Shown here one piece after another: positions 1 to 11,769 of a stretch of 64,000 nucleotides of DNA; position 1 is the first letter of the stretch, and each line of letters starts with the position of its first letter. The DNA is taken from the NCBI GenBank assembly GCA_021018815.1, contig JAITYX010000049.1:3844001-3908000 (forward strand), given 5' to 3'. The notes under the pieces are model-generated. The model searched no databases. It was not told where the DNA came from and was given only the letters and a program-made list of their open reading frames with translations. The translations under genes and the position numbers were made by a program. This stretch comes from Talinum fruticosum (Eukaryota > Streptophyta > Magnoliopsida > Caryophyllales > Talinaceae).

Positions 1-994
1 GTCTTGAATGACCGGAGGATGTCCTTGAACTCAGTGGACATTGAGGAGAGCTTGTCCATGATAGCAGTGGACAAGGCGGAAGAGATAATCCGAGAAACAC
101 CTGAGGTGGAGGCACCACCAGGTGGAGGAGGTAGAGAGAGAGCTGGCTGAGTATGAGTCCGAGGTGGAGAAGGTGGCCTCGGTTCTAAGCTATGGACCTA
201 GACACCCGGTTGGGTCTCCCGGTATCCATACCCAAGGAGTTCCTTTTTGCCAATGACAATGGCAGCCTCGAAATCACGTTAGGATCTAAGGGAAAAGGAA
301 CTTTGAACTGTTTGAAGATGAGGGTGAGAAGAGCCCTAAAAGGAAGAGGGGTGGTCTTCTTGTTCGTAGTCCGAGCCAGCATAGCTACCACTTGCTCGAC
401 TATGGCGGAAAGAGGTCTCCTTCGTATCCCTTTAGAATGTCGTAGAGAGCTTTAAGGTGCTTGGAGTTAGGGTTCTCCTTGCTAGAATGTCTGTGAGAAG
501 AAGGTTCTCATGAGAAAAAACACGAAGGCGAGCTTCGATTTGAGTTGAGTCACGGAGAAGTTTTTATGTGACCCGGAAACTCTTTAGCATACTTCTAAAA
601 GAAATCATCAGCAACCTCATTGAAAGGTATGGGGTTGCTGTTCAAGAACATACAAGACACTTTGAAAAGACGATGGAGAAGATAAGTGTTTATGCGGACA
701 AGTGATGTCCTCGAACTCCGGAGGTGAGGATACCCTCGGAGCTAGAAAGATTGGATTAGAACTCGAAACGAGTTCTGGGTAGATGAAATCATTGAAACAG
801 AGGAAATTGTAAACCCTTGTGGACTTTATGTGAGCCAACCACGAAAACTTAGTGGTTGGAAAAAATTTGTCATCCAACGTTAGGTATTGGGTGACAAGAG
901 GTTTGGAAGGAGTAGAGGGGCCTTCCTGGCTTTTTGTGCGAGGTTTCTTGGTGGCGGAACTAAGAAAATCAGGGTGGGAACCTCTTTTCGGCAT
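1..994 (-). pseudogene. third ORF downstream of pol (env-like / plant retrotransposon extra ORF), truncated
   Basis: An ORF starts at the ATG at 992-994 (MPKRGSHPDF), with a basic, Ser/Thr/Pro-rich N-terminus and then a YLTLDDKFFP segment. It loses frame near 700-620, but homologous-looking pieces continue on the same strand: TPLPFRALLTLIFKQFKVP at about 325-270 and a Pro/Ser-rich tail with SALSTAIMDKLSSMSTEF before the window edge. The PLPFxxLLTxIF wording resembles extra ORFs known downstream of pol in several plant copia elements; in Sireviruses this position holds an envelope-like ORF of unproven function. I see no convincing membrane segment, so env is only a positional label. A TATA box lies about 270 bp upstream of the ATG. 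The C-terminus is outside the window. Confidence 0.6.
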
Positions 995-1265
995 GTTTGT
1001 TGTTGAAAAGAGATGAAAGAGATAAACTTTTGAAAGAGAGAGAGAGAGAGAGAGAAAGAGCTCAACGAGAGTGAGCGAAGAAGAAAACAAATGAAAGAGT
1101 AGTAAGAGAGAGATCCGAGAGCAACATAGCTTACTTGAGATGTTCTTCTCTTAGCTTGAAAGCGACGTACGTTTCTTCAAATGCAGAGAGGTTGTATCGA
1201 GTAGGAGTAAGTGCAAGAGTGAGAGTAAGTAGAGAGTAAAGTAACGAAATGAAGGAAAATAGGCA

Positions 1266-1277
1266 CTATTTATAGAG
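1266..1277 (-). promoter_or_regulatory. candidate internal TATA box for the third ORF
   Basis: The minus strand reads CTCTATAAATAG, a textbook plant TATA box, between the pol stop at 1671 and the third-ORF ATG at 994. A start about 30 bp downstream would give a leader of roughly 240 nt containing a (GA/CT)n tract (1039-1060). It matches the spacing of a separate transcript for the third ORF, but expression is inference. Confidence 0.45.
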
Positions 1278-1670
1278 AAATAATCGTCCTTCGGCTTTCA
1301 TTCGACTTAGCTTCCTCATCGGTCACCTCGGACCGGTGTGACTGTTCTGCTCTCCATTGGTTAGAATTCTAGTGGTTGTCTCTCAACGGCTAGTTGTTTG
1401 ATCAATGAGCGCGGGATAGAGAGAGAAAAAGAGAGATTTTGAAAGAAATTTCTTAAATTCTCCACCGATCTAGAGATGATTTCGAAGTTTGATGTCCAAT
1501 TTTCTCAAAGTCCGAGTCTGACTCGGTTAAGTTTCGAGCGACTCGAAACCGCAAATAACTAATACCTATCAGCTGAGTATCACTGGTTCAACCGAACTAA
1601 TGGCTATTAAGGAAAGTAAGCACACAAGCACATAATCAAGCAAAGTAATTTCACTCATAAAATCACATAA

Positions 1671-4600
1671 TCATGCATTAATCATGCCAAGCTCATTCCT
1701 AATAAAACAAAACCGATCCTCACTAAGGGGCTTAGTAAAGATATCAGCTAATTGAAGATTAGTAAGAATGAATTCAAGTTCAATATCACCCTTTTCAAAG
1801 TGATCTCTCGGAAAATGATACCGACCTCAATATGTTTAGTCTTTGAGTGCTGAATTGGATTCTTGGTGATGCTGATTACACTTTGATTATCACACTTGGT
1901 TGGAACATATTTGAATGAAAGTCCAAGATCTTTCAAGTGTTGCTTTATCCATAAGATCCGAACACAAGCATGCCCTAGCCGCAATATACTCAGCTTCAGC
2001 AGTTGATAGAGCTATTGAGTTTTGTTTCTTTGAGTCCCAAGATATCGGGATTGACCCGAAACTAGCAAGCTCCTGAGGTGCTCTTTCTATCAACTTTGTA
2101 TCCGGCATAGTCAGCATCTTTCTCGTCCGAGTCCAGCTTTATGCTGCTTGCTCATAGGTGTTGCTGCATGTTTTGCATCTTGGACTTTGTGCTTCTTCAG
2201 CAGCTCCTTGGTATACTTTAATTGATGGACATAGATACCATCTTTGTCTTGCTTGATTTGTAGACCAAGGAAGAAATTGAGTTCTCCCATCATACTCATT
2301 TGAAATTCTTGTCTCATTAACTCGGAAAAATCTCGACACGGAATTTCATTCGCAGCTTCAAAAATTATGTCATTAACATAGATCCGAGCAATAAGAAAGT
2401 CTTTCCCCTTGGGTTGTATAAAAAGAGTTTTGTCAATCTGACCTCTTCTAAAATCATTTTCAACCAAGAAATTCCTTTGTCTTTCATACCAAACTCGGGA
2501 CCTTGTTTAAGACCATAGAGAGCTTTATGCAATTTGAAAACATGATTTGGAAATTCTGAGTTTTCAAATCCAGGAAGTTGTTCAACATAGACTTCCTCTT
2601 CAATGAAACCATTGAGAAAAGCACATTTAACATCCATTTGATATAACTTGATATTCATGCTAGATGCAAATGCCAATAAGATTCTAATACCTTCAATTCG
2701 GCTACAGGTGCAAAGGTGTCTCCACAATCAATCCCTTCTTGATTGTAACCTTCAGCCACAAGTCTAGCCTTATTTCTGACTACCAACCCACCTTCATCCA
2801 GTTTGTTTTTGAAGACCCATTTGGTTCTTATGATTGGGTGGTCGGAAGGTCGTTTGGTCGAGTCCGGACTTGGTTTCTTTTGAATTGATTGAGTTCCTCT
2901 TGCATGGCCTCTACCCATTCAGGTTCATTTATGGCCTCTAGTGCATTTCCGGGTTCGAGTTAATGATATGAATGCAATGAATGCACATAGATTTTAAAGA
3001 GAGGAGCGAGTTCTTACCCCACTCGTTGATGTCGGATATGATGTTTTCTAGTGGGTGACTAGAAGCATACTTGAAAGCTCTACCTATTCTTTGGTTCACA
3101 AGATCTATAGGTTGAATTGGTTGATCCTCGTAGTCCGTTCCGAGTGGGCTTGTTTATCAAATTGACCTTCAACATTCCGAGCTAGCTCTTGGGTCGTCTC
3201 ATTCTAAGTGCGAGTGACTTCATTCCGAGTGACATGAATTTGATTCTTGATGAGCTCATTTTCATCAAGATCATCATTTCTGCTGAGCTTCGAGTCTAAG
3301 AATGTTGACTCACTTGGTTTTTCCTGTTCAATCTCAATAAACACAACGTGGATGCTTTCTTCCACTTTGTTAGTTCTTTTATTGAAAATACGATATGCTT
3401 TGCTATGAGATGAATAACCAAGAAAAATACCTTCATCCGACCGAGTATCAAACTTGGTCGGTGTTCCTTACCATTGTTATGGACGAAACACTTACATCCA
3501 AAGGGTCCGAAGTATGAAATATTGGGTTTCTTCCCTTTGTAGAGCTTGTATGGAGTTTTCTTCAGTATGGGTCCGATAAGGCATCTGTTCAATGTGTAAT
3601 TTGTTGTGTTGACTACCTCAGCCCGAAGTAGTAGGGTAGATTGTGTTCAATCATCATTGTTCTTGTTATTTCTTCAAGAGTTCTGTTCTTTCTCTCCATC
3701 ACTCCATTTTGTTGAGAATTTCTTGGTGCTGAGAAGTTATGGGAAATGCCATCCTTATCACAAAACTCTACAAACTCCGAGTAGTCGAACTCTCTCCCAT
3801 GGTCGGTTCGAATTCTCTAGATCCGAGCCGGAGACTCTACTTGGATTTTTTGCAGAGCTTGCTGAACTCTTTGAATGCTTTATTTTTGTGCTTAAGAAAA
3901 CACACCCGAGTAAATCGTGAGTAGTCATCAACAATAACCAACACATATGATTTACCTCCGAGACTCTTGACAGGATTTCACCACATAAATCCATATGCAA
4001 CATTTCAAGCACCTTGGAGGTAGAAACAGTTTTCAAAGATTTGAAGGATGATCCGACTTGTTTCCCTTTTGTGCATGCTTCACAAATTTTATCTTTCTTA
4101 AATGCATAATCAGGGAATCCTCCGACTAAACCATGAGACGCAAGTTTCTTAATGGTATGCATGCTAACATGACCTAGTCTACGATGCCATGTCCATGAAT
4201 CATCATGAAGAGATGCTTTTAAGCATGATAAATTCCGACTCGGGTCGAAAGAGGAATAGTATAAGTGTTACCTGATCTCTTACCTAAGAGCTTGATTTCC
4301 TTAGTAGCATCATCGGAGATATAGCAGTTGGTCCGAGTGAATCTTACCTCTTGACCTTTGTCACACAGCTTGAGAGATGTTGACCAAATTGTACTTTAAT
4401 CCTTTGACAAGGTATATCTGGGCACACCAGATTGCTTCGTTTTCTAATCTTACCAATCCCAATTATCTTGCCTTTTCTGTCATCTCCAAACGTGACTTTT
4501 CCTCCCTTATATTGTTCTAACTTAGAAAATAGTCTTGAATCTCCCGACATGCGGCGTGAGCATCCACTGTCTAGGTACCAATGCCCTTTTGTTCTTTTCC

Positions 4601-6430
4601 GAGCTACTTGCAAGTCGAAACAAACTAACCTTTCTCACTTCCTCTAATGAACCCCGTAACTCCCTTTACTATGGTCCTTTTATGAGGAAGTAGACTCTTG
4701 GGAACCCAGATTTGAATAACTTTGGGTTTGGTATGATTCCGAGTCTTTCTTTTAGAGAACCGAGTCCAGTGCCTCTTTCTTTTGAAAAGTTTTTCCTTTA
4801 CAAACCGGTGGAGAAGGTTTTCTCCTGTAAGTCTGGTCTAGGCTCGGTCCTCCTTTCATTTTTATGAATGGAACTATGCTCGACCTTTCGGAACTTCACG
4901 GTTCGGAATCCTTTTGAAAAGATCCGAGTAGGAATTGGATTCCTCCTCTTTGTTAAAACCAATTCCTTCTTTTCGAAGGAGACACATTGAGATCCTGAGA
5001 GCATATCAAGGTTTTTCTGACCTTGAGTGAATTTTAAAACAAGCTCTTGAGACTCATTGAGCTTTTGCTTCAGTTGCTCATTCTCTTTTCGAGTGACTCG
5101 AGCTCAATCTCATTAGATTGAGCACCGGTCTTGAGTTCTCTTAGAGTAAGTATCAGCTTTTCCAATTCATTTTTCAATAAGATGCTCTCGAAGTAATTGA
5201 CTCAAGTTGTTCTTTAAACCGAGAAGAATCGAATTGGACTTTTCTTCCAAAGTAAAAATATATTTGGCTAAATCAACTTTGGAGAATTTGAGGAAGTATT
5301 CAATTACCTCCCGAGGATTTGTTTCTTTACTCGCCTGAGTTATATGAGTCCGACTCTATTTCAGCCTTCGAGTCGCGGGTGCCATCGGACATTTTGAATC
5401 ATCCGAGTCCTCATCATCTTCCGATGAGTCTTCATCACTTCATTTGGCCATTATAGCCTTTTTCTTCTTTCTGTCCCTCTTTCTCTTGGGACAGTCCTTG
5501 ACTATGTGTTCCTTGCTCGCCACATTCAAAACACCCGAGTTCTTAGTTAAAGATAACTTTGAAGGAGAAGAGTGCTTACCTTTTCTATCCTTCTTGTCTT
5601 CCTTATAGAACTCTTCTCTTGGCTTCTTATCCCATCTTTTGTGCTTCATCATTCTCTTGAAGCCTCTAGCGATGAGTGCCATGGGATCCTCTTCCGAGTC
5701 CGATGAACTCGGATTTGCTTCTTTGGTTTCGAGGCTTTAAGCGCAATGTTCTTTTTGGTGCCGACCTCTGGGTCCTCCTCTTCCGAGATGAATCTCATGG
5801 GTGAGTAACTTCCCAATGAGTTTGTCCGGCTTAAGTTGGGACAGATTCCAAGCGTCTTTAATAGCCGTCACCTTGGGACCCCATCTTCTCTTGGGTAGGC
5901 TTCGAGTATCTTTCTGCACATTTCCTCGTGGGAAATCTTTCTACCCAGAGATTTGAGATTATTGGTAATCTCGGTGAAGCGGATGAACATCCGAGCGATG
6001 TTCTCTTCGGCTCCATCTTGAGCAGCTCATATTTGTGAAGATATTGGCTTCTCTTCGCTTGTCGACTCGGCTTGTGCCTTCATAAGTGTTGGCCAGTATG
6101 TCCCACACTTCTTTGGCTGTGTCACGGGCGGACACTCGGTTGTACTCTTCCGAGCCGATGGCGCACATCGAATGTTCATCGCCTTGAAGTTCTTTCGAAC
6201 TTCTCTGCTTCATCGACGAGTGAACTCGACCTTTGTCTTGGGCACGAGTCTTGTTTCTTCCGTCTTCATGGGAATGTAATTGCCTACTTGTATGATGTTC
6301 CGGACATCCTCATCATGATCCAACAGGAAAATTCCATGAGCTTTTTCCAGTGCGTGAAGTTAGATCCTTTGAACTTTGGTGGTCTATTGGAAGATCTTCT
6401 TTCATCGAACTCTCCATTGTTCCGAGCCAT
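1671..6430 (-). pseudogene. copia gag-pol polyprotein, degenerate
   Basis: The start is the ATG at 6430 (MARNNGEFDE), 60 bp from the LTR; the stop is the TGA at 1671-1673 after ELGMINA. In order: UBN2-type gag (about 6430-5740, with EEYNRVSARDTAKEVWDIL), a zinc knuckle near 5540-5490 whose CFECGEQG and HIVKDCP halves lie in different frames, a protease with DSGCS at about 4571-4557, an integrase zinc region with CEACTKGKQ (about 4090), the integrase core and C-terminal domain to 3296, RT (2918-2111) and RNase H (about 2117-1700, with [10 protein letters not shown] and a terminal ADIFTKPL). The RT catalytic YVDD is YVND at about 2380-2369, which would inactivate it. Many frameshifts and stops; no long intact frame remains. 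Confidence 0.88.
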
Positions 6431-6475
6431 TTGATCTTTAAACCTTTGGATGGTTAGATCCTTTACGAAAGGCTA

Positions 6476-6487
6476 GGCTCGATACCA
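6476..6487 (-). promoter_or_regulatory. primer-binding site, initiator tRNA-Met type
   Basis: The minus strand reads TGGTATCGAGCC two bases inside the 5' LTR, close to the TGGTATCAGAGC complementary to the 3' end of plant initiator tRNA-Met. It fixes the LTR boundary and the orientation of the element. Confidence 0.8.
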
Positions 6488-6489
6488 AT

Positions 6490-8024
6490 TGAAGGTTTTC
6501 TCTTGGAGAGACAAAGTCACCCTAAAGGGGGTGAATAGGGTGAAGAGGAAATTTAAACAAGTATTGGAAGAATAAAGCTAGAGATGACTCGTGGAGAGTC
6601 CGAATCTAGATTAGACTCGAGAAAAGTGCTACCTCGGAAAGTTACGTGGAAACCCTCCTTGGGGCAGAAAACCACGATCGGTGCTAATCCAAGCACCAAG
6701 TCAAATCCACTATTTTGAATCCACAAAATACAGTAGAAAGACTCAACCAAAATTGCTCCCTTAGACAATTCCTTACAAGATTTTCCTAGACTCGAAATTA
6801 CCTTATCTAATCTAGTACTTCCTAACCGAGGTAACCTTTACAGTTACCAACAACCGAGCTGAGATAACCCTTCCAGCTCAGTCAAGGGGCCTTACACAGA
6901 AAGTAAGAATGAGTGTTTGTAAACTGATTACATGACCTTACAACTCGGAAAGATATTAAGTATAGAGTTGGAGTCGTAAGTAGAAGATTGAAAATGAAAT
7001 ACAATGACTTTTTACTTAAGTGCGAGTATTGACAGTTGGTTCGAGCAATCTTCAAGTCTTGAGAGTTGGCTTCTATTTATATATAACCAAGCCGATTATC
7101 CATTGTGACTATCTTTTGACTGGAAGTTTTTGTGATCGTTGCAATGGATTGTCCGAGTCACCCGAAAATATGTTAAGGTGTGAACGTTGGGCAACGTCTC
7201 TTGACTTCTTTGGAAGTCCCAATCCACTGGTGGTGTCTCGAAAAGTAGGGTGAAAACCACCGTTGAGCTCAGCATTGCGAATTTTCGGTTTTGGAAATAG
7301 ACAGCCACGACACGTTGTCCGGGCCTTGGTCGAGGTGGAAAACGCCTTGTCTACTGGTCATTTGACGTTTTGAAGCCGATTACATTTGTAATTCAAAAAT
7401 ATGATAGCCTCGTTTGAATAACATACAAAATTAAATCAATTTGGTTCTCAAAGTATAAAATACTTTGGTCCAAGATTAGACACGAGATAATAATTTTAAT
7501 TAAGATAATTAAGTGCATAATTATCTCGAGTCGGAAAGAAATGGAATTTTCCGAGTCTAATATTCATTATACTCAAATTCCATCCGAGTTAGTCTAGAAG
7601 CAAAGTAAGTCGGATAAGTAACATCGAGTGGAAAGACTTGATCTAGACTGCTAATGTTCAAATCAAGCATGCTGACTTAGAAGCATGAATTAATACGATA
7701 ATCCACTCAAACTTAGATCATGAAGTCGAACCGAGTTTATGCAAAATAGAACCAGTGTTTGAACATGTAATATATCCGAGTGCTGTCTCGAGTGATTCGA
7801 ACTGTGTGTGAAATGATAAACAGGAATATGCTTTCCGAGTCGGTTAGAGTCGAAAGAGAATATATACGATAGATTTTGTAACACTAAAAAAGATGTTATA
7901 TCACTCGTAAAAGCTATTAAAGCGGATGGAATGACTTTTAATCAAAACCTTATGAGAAATGAAGTCTTATACCCGATCCCTTGATGGAACTTAGAATGCT
8001 ATATAAGTAAGGTCCGAGTCTTCA
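6490..8024 (-). repeat. 5' LTR of the Sirevirus-like element
   Basis: A 1535-bp LTR bounded by the inverted repeat TGAAG/CTTCA. On the minus strand it starts TGAAGACTCGGAC and ends GAGAAAACCTTCA next to the PBS. A TATA box (TATATAAATAG on the minus strand) lies at 7073-7083. The same ends occur in the two solo LTRs, which confirms the boundaries. The whole LTR is rich in ACTCGG on its sense strand. Confidence 0.88.
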
Positions 8025-8610
8025 GAACCCATTGGGGGTGGTTAGAATCGAAATTGTATAATCGGATCGAGAATTGTAAATTCTAATATTTTGTTTGTAA
8101 TAGTGATTTTTTTAAAAGCATAAAATATTACCAAACATTTATAAAGGTTTATATAAATGCAATTGAACTATACTTTGCTAATAGTTTTATTTCAAAAGTA
8201 TACTATTGTGATAAATTCTTGAATAAAATCGCGTCATCTGTTTATGAAATTTAGTTAGAATCATGGATCGGATGGTATGATCACGGAATCGTATTACGAT
8301 TTGAGCACATATTTTTGAACTATTAGGATCGGAACATTCTAATACATTTAGGATTCTAACGAGAGTTGGATCAATAAAAGGTTTTTTTATTGTAAAATCG
8401 TAGGATTGTAAGATATGCATCGATAGTTTTATAAGCATGATTACTACACTTTTTCTTTTCTTTTTTTTGTCAACTTTATCTACACATCATTTATTCACAT
8501 AAGTAAAGAATTATTGTCCATTTTAATTTTTAAAAAGTTTATTGTAAGTCTAAAGCTGTGTTGGTAAAAATAAATTGTGTAGATATAAATTTGTTATGTA
8601 TTAATACTAA
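8025..8610. other. intergenic, unassigned
   Basis: AT-rich sequence between the copia LTR and the MITE. The first five bases are the presumed TSD. I see no coding motif, RNA gene or repeat structure. Confidence 0.5.
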
Positions 8611-8877
8611 GGGCTCGTTCGATGTTACATGAAAAATGGAATCTATTAATGTTTATATTCGTTTATGTTTGTTTATGTTTTTTATGTTTGTTTATGTTCT
8701 TTTATGTTCATTTATATTCGTTTGTTTCTTATTTTAATAATAATTTCTGTTTGTTTATATTCGTTTATGTTCGTTTATGTTCTTCTACATTCGTTTTTAT
8801 TTTTTGATATTCGTTTATGTTTGTTTCTATTGATGTTTATGTTTATGTGCTTTTTGTGTGTAACTTCGAACAAACCC
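8611..8877. mobile_element. Tourist-like (PIF/Harbinger) MITE with internal tandem repeats
   Basis: Terminal inverted repeats GGGCTCGTTCGATGTTAC (left) and GTAACTTCGAACAAACCC (right) pair with only a few mismatches. The element is flanked by the 3-bp TSD TAA (8608-8610 and 8878-8880), as expected for PIF/Harbinger. The 267-bp interior is largely a degenerate tandem array of TTCGTTTATGTT-like units. The ORFs seen across it are artefacts of that array. Confidence 0.82.
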
Positions 8878-9015
8878 TAAGACTTAAACCTAAAAAGATT
8901 TACCTGACTCAATAACCTAACTTGAATACCCTTGTAATATCCCGAAATTTCACATATTGATCTACGTCTTACGTATAAATATGTAACTTGTTTTTTCATT
9001 TAGAACATTTATTTT

Positions 9016-11731
9016 TGTAACACCCCAAAACCCACCCTAGGAGTATTACACCGCCGGAGTTCCTCAAAGGAACTCCCAAGGCTCACTCAGGTATTGACTT
9101 AGCTATCTTAATCCAACTTAAGGGTACGAAATGAAATTCTCCCCAAAGGTTAGAAGTTTCTTAAAAATTTCAGCGAGTTCCGTTTGAACTATGGTCCAAC
9201 GCATAGGCTAAAAGCCTTAAAACCTGCATAAAAGTCGAATAAAACTCAATGAGCCACACGCTCGAAGTACACAGACTCAACAGGCACACGCCGGAGTATA
9301 TTCACAGACCACAAAGCTTACATTGCGAACTAGTTTACAATCCATGTCATGAACTCAGCAGAAACTAGATTTACAACCACTTAAGATCAAAATTGCCAGA
9401 GAAAGGAGATCTCTAGCTTGCTATAGCTACTAGTTCGGTCTCCATACATACATCTAACTTACTATACATTACTGTCTATTTACATAAGTAGCCGAATAGA
9501 TACAATATACTAAACATGAAACACATAGACTTGACTGCAGCCATAATCGCCACCAAAGACAAGCATTCCAGCCATTCGCCTCGGGGGTACTCGCAATCTG
9601 GGAGGGAAGAGGGGGATTTGTGGGGGTGAGCAATAAACCATGGGGCTCACCGGAGTCTTACACCCTTAAAATGGAAATTCTTTATACATAATACTCATAA
9701 TAATGAAATCTGTGAAAGTATAATAATGTAATACAAATCTATATACTTTCAATGAAATCCCTTGTAGTGGAAATATCGGAACTCTTTTAATCATTTAAAA
9801 GCACGATTTCACATACATGAACAATTCTTTTGGGGGTTGAATCAACATTCTAGGCCTTCGAGGACTCGAACTAGCACTTCTTTAATTCGGGCGTGACCCC
9901 GACAAAAGGCTCCGGGACCTATCTTCGGGAAGTCTCGGAGCGGGCATCCCGCCTCTGCGGGACCCTCGTTAGAACCCTTCCCTCGAAGTCTCTAACCGGG
10001 CGTTCCCAGTTCGAACCCTTCGGTATGCTAAACGATTCATAGCCGGTCGATTCAAAACAATTTGCACATATTCATTCATCACGTTCACTTCACAGTTTTC
10101 TCAAATCGATTTTACATCAAGGAAGGCGTGACACCACGTGTCACCCTTATAAATTCACTTTTTCAAATCTAATTTACTTTCTCAAATATGTTCTACTTCT
10201 TTAAAACACAATCACGTTTGAAATGCAGTTCACAAGAAGTTGGATTCAAGGATCATTTCACATAAAGCACAAACTCCTCTTAAAACTACTTTTGAACGTT
10301 ATTTCACAATCACTTTCACGAGATAAGCAGCAATTCAACGCAGATAGTCATTCTCAACTTCATTCCTAACTACTCCTTTCTCAATTCCCCAATTCGAGTA
10401 GTATTGATTTCTTTTACGAGCCACAATAACGACAAGTACATATCACCTAAATCAATGTTTCTGCTTTTCACAATTCATTGCCTTTACCTTAATTACTCAT
10501 TTTATGCCTCTACTTTGTAACTCAACTTCTTTTTCCCATACTCAACTACACCACTCTTGATCTCACATTATCACTTAAGTCCCCCTTGCTATGTTTAACT
10601 TTAAACTCGATTTAATCTTCAAGGACTTACATATGTTTTGGACTCAATTTTACCTTAGACCTTCCGGCTTGCTATTTCTCTGTCTCAATTGTATGTCCAT
10701 CAAGATGAAGTCGTGTCCCTCCTTTATACTCAAATCATCGTTTCCTAATACGTATCGTTATCTCAAGAACTTAAGGAGTCTCTATGGTTTAAGCTGGAAC
10801 ATCGATTCGTAATTTATCCCCAATCTACCACTTCTTTGTCCGTAAGTGCCATTTGAGATCGTCACCATACTCTTTGCACCAACGTAGCCTAACTCCTTCT
10901 AAATTTTCAGCATCTCAACTCAGCTCTAACCAACTACTAGGCTCCTACAGTTTTCGATTCGGACTCTAACAATTCCATTCGATTTTGTCATAACCTAGTT
11001 CCGTTCGACAATTTCCTAGCTTCGTTCTATCACATAAGCATTCAATAATCACAACAAACTCATTTTGGGTTCGAAATAACTAAGAGTTTAGAGTGTAAGG
11101 CTACCCACCTCGATTCGGGGATTGAAGGTTTCGCTGGTTTTCGAGATTCGAGCTCCCTGGTTCGGTTCCTTCTTTCGTTCCTTTTCCCCTGCTGCTAGCC
11201 TCGGTTTACGCCGCCCTCCTCCGTGCTCGATACCATCGCTGGTCGCGGTCCCGAGTCCACCGGCTGCCTCCCTCAACCCTCGCGTTCACTTCCCTTTTCT
11301 TAGCTCGGGTTTCGCCCTCTTTCGCGCTTGACCGTTTCCTCGCACTCGCCGGCCGCTTCACCGCCGCTCGCTGGTCCCCGGCCTCTCTTCCTCGCCTTCG
11401 CTCTCGCTCGCCCGTCGGTCTCGCTCTATCTTTCCCGCTCGGCCTCTCTCTCTCGTGGTTCCCGATTCTGTTCGGTCTCCCCCTCCCCTTCTTTCCTTTT
11501 CCTCTCCTCCTCTCTTTCCCTTTTCGGTGGTTTCATTAGGTGCAGCCATCACTGCTGCAGCAAGCACACTAATCCTCCCCACAATTAAACTTTTATTATT
11601 ATTTTTTTTAGCATAAGTCTATCCGGGATTCTATCTCTAATAGCGACGAACGTGCAATTACCTTTACTAATAAGCTATATAAACAAACAAGCACATAACA
11701 AGCACATAAAATAAATTAAGTAAAAATACTT

Positions 11732-11767
<36 letters not shown>
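9016..11767 (-). repeat. gypsy-type LTR fragment (Tekay-like architecture)
   Basis: The + strand begins TGTAACACCCCAAAACC at 9016, the reverse complement of a typical gypsy LTR end (...GGGGTGTTACA). A CT-rich, exon-like block at about 11110-11560 is followed on the minus strand by GAATCGAG/GTGGGTAGCC, a possible splice donor. The same order is found in the other Tekay-type LTRs here. The expected 5' terminus is missing where the next element begins at 11768, so this LTR was probably cut by that insertion. No protein domain is present. The lineage is inferred from architecture only. Confidence 0.5.

Positions 11768-11769
<2 letters not shown>
11731..11769. repeat. (GA)n microsatellite
   Basis: About 39 bp of GA dinucleotide repeats with one interruption, exactly at the left border of the Tekay-type solo LTR. 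A shorter CA/GA tract (18537-18559) borders its right end, so the insertion seems to lie in or next to a microsatellite. Confidence 0.9.

Larger units (their letters stand above)
1..8024 (-). mobile_element. Sirevirus-like Ty1/copia retrotransposon, 3' end outside window
   Basis: The order on the minus strand is 5' LTR (6490-8024), PBS, gag, protease, integrase, reverse transcriptase, RNase H, then an extra ORF that runs off the window at position 1. Integrase before RT is the copia order. A long LTR and an additional ORF downstream of pol are known features of Sireviruses, which is why I prefer that lineage. The RT wording (KARLVAEGYNQEGID, FPNHVFKLHKALYGLKQ) agrees. The base pairs GAACC (8025-8029) follow the LTR and should be one TSD copy; the other lies outside the window. 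All coding parts carry frameshifts, so the copy is dead. Two solo LTRs of the same family occur at 29488-30969 and 58939-60191. Confidence 0.85.

Noticed and set aside
6476..6487. tRNA gene
   Set aside because: Only a 12-base match to a tRNA 3' end; it is the primer-binding site.
8622..8880. Two ORFs with repeated FVYV-like residues
   Set aside because: Translation of the minisatellite inside the MITE.
11088..11588. Several overlapping ORFs in a CT-rich block on both strands
   Set aside because: Low-complexity Ser/Pro/Arg-rich translations on both strands; position and composition match the leader block of other Tekay-type LTRs. No protein family.
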